The notes under the pieces are model-generated. The model was not told the origin of the DNA. It did no database searches and saw only the letters and a program-made list of their open reading frames with translations. Below are positions 63,110-64,000 of a stretch of 64,000 nucleotides of DNA, piece after piece (within the stretch, counting starts at the first letter, position 1; every line of letters starts with the position of its first letter). Source of the DNA: Alishewanella tabrizica (lineage in GTDB: Bacteria > Pseudomonadota > Gammaproteobacteria > Enterobacterales > Alteromonadaceae); the NCBI RefSeq assembly GCF_014652375.1, contig NZ_BMYR01000006.1, forward strand, positions 186,001 to 250,000, given 5' to 3'. A program made the translations under genes and the position numbers.

Positions 63110-64000
63110 TTACTCCGATTTCATTGCTAATAACGCCTGTTCACTCAATACAAGCAATTTTTTGTCATCGGGTTCTTTTGCGCTTTGATAATTAATTTTT
63201 GCCCAATACAAAGCGAGCTTAGGATCATACTTTAATCTCAAAAAGTAGTGTGCTAAGTCAGCAGCATGATCAGTATCTTGGCGTATAACTCTCAAACGCA
63301 TTCTATCGTGGATAATCGTTTGATAATGTTCGCCACGTTTAAGATCCCGCTCCGCAATAGCAAGCCTTAGCAATAAGCTATCCTCAAGTGACTCAACAAC
63401 TTTAAGATTGCTTAATGTTTCATAAACAATATCAGCCTCACTTATATCTAAATTTAAATCTGCCCATTTTAACCATAAGCTGGCAGGTGCTTTGTCCAAG
63501 ACAGGTTTTAACCATTCAATTGCGGTTCTGATATGTCCAAGTTGTTCAGCTTGTTCTGACAAGATGCCTTTTATCCAAATATCGAGCGCAGGTTCTAATT
63601 CATAATATTTGGCATGCAGTGCATATAATGCCTCGTAAGCTGTTTGCCATTCGCCTTTTCGGCCTAACACTTCATACGTGCAAACTGAAAAAAGAAAAAT
63701 ATCTTGTGATAAAAGTCTCTGACAAGATTTTTGTGCCAAATCTGTGTTGTGCATTGCCAAGTGAATTCGTGCGGCGATCAAACTTGCTTGGATATGTTGT
63801 GGTTGCGCTTGAAAAACTTGGTCTAGTAAATGAAGCGACTCTGAAAAATGATGTTGTTGTTGCTTGATATCGCTTAATAGCAATAAGTAGTCTATGGAGG
63901 TGGTATCGCTTGGTACATATTGCATAAGTAACGATTCTGCATAATGAAACCAATCCCCAAAACCAGGTAATTTTGATCCTTGGATATATAAGCTTGCTAA
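63110..64000 (-). CDS. TPR-repeat protein (cut by window end)
   Basis: The frame is open to the last base of the window, so the ATG at 63925 is not the start. Helical TPR-like repeats: YLLLLSDIKQQQHHFSES, HIQASLIAARIHLAMHN, and repeats near residue 150 (LWLKWADLNLDISEADIV). No catalytic motif. Same operon as the HupE-like protein and TonB receptor (two bases before the former). Protein-protein contact role is likely. Confidence 0.8.
   Translation of the reverse strand, partial: LASLYIQGSKLPGFGDWFHYAESLLMQYVPSDTTSIDYLLLLSDIKQQQHHFSESLHLLDQVFQAQPQHIQASLIAARIHLAMHNTDLAQKSCQRLLSQDIFLFSVCTYEVLGRKGEWQTAYEALYALHAKYYELEPALDIWIKGILSEQAEQLGHIRTAIEWLKPVLDKAPASLWLKWADLNLDISEADIVYETLSNLKVVESLEDSLLLRLAIAERDLKRGEHYQTIIHDRMRLRVIRQDTDHAADLAHYFLRLKYDPKLALYWAKINYQSAKEPDDKKLLVLSEQALLAMKSE

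Overview
The window reads as a chromosomal segment of a Gram-negative, aerobic gammaproteobacterium. Gene content (five TonB-dependent receptors, a leuABCD operon with a leucine leader peptide, umuDC with a LexA box, PA2778/PA2779-type proteins, a Csu-type chaperone-usher operon) fits Alteromonadales/Chromatiales relatives such as Rheinheimera or Alishewanella. That placement is an inference from protein style, not a database result. About 60 protein genes, three complete tRNAs, one broken tRNA and one IS200/IS605-type insertion are supported.

Layout. 1-2.3 kb: tail of a TonB receptor and a membrane-anchored unknown. 2.4-7.3 kb: leuABCD (minus strand) behind a leader peptide, attenuator and sigma70 promoter. 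7.5-10.1 kb: a DUF885-like lipoprotein, a UPF0114 membrane protein and a small XRE regulator with a C-box-like palindrome. 10.2-12.4 kb: tRNA-Leu/tRNA-Gly, a lone unknown membrane protein, then a decayed second tRNA-Leu/tRNA-Gly copy. 12.5-15.2 kb: a TauE-type permease, a ToxR-like regulator with a multi-pass membrane domain and a small membrane protein. 15.4-25 kb: a metal region, with a His-rich ZnuD-like receptor behind a Zur-like palindrome, a TnpB insertion, and an HME-RND efflux operon. 25-29 kb: a PAS-GGDEF-EAL protein and a PAS chemoreceptor. 29.5-34 kb: cyanide-insensitive-type bd oxidase with a GbsR-like regulator, and isocitrate dehydrogenase. 34-43.6 kb: LysR regulator, DUF6671 protein, Sua5, umuDC, a C39-like lipoprotein pair, a ParB-like lipoprotein, a catalase-like protein and cytochrome b561.

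43.7-51.4 kb looks like one phosphate-scavenging locus. On the minus strand are a GGDEF protein, an AraC regulator and a metallophosphoesterase; divergently, a large TonB receptor and a MINPP/phytase-like histidine phosphatase. Pho-box-like direct repeats (11-bp period) sit in the divergent promoter region. Another array just behind the phosphatase drives a short transcript that ends in a strong terminator, a candidate PhoB-controlled small RNA.

51.4-60.4 kb is a Csu pilus operon (two pilins, chaperone, usher, tip protein) behind a sigma54-type promoter with upstream dyads. It is followed on the other strand by an NtrC-type activator, an Hpt protein, an EAL protein and a single-domain receiver: apparently the control module of the pilus. 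60.5-64 kb holds a TonB receptor, a free-standing HupE-like N-terminal domain protein and a TPR protein that runs off the window.
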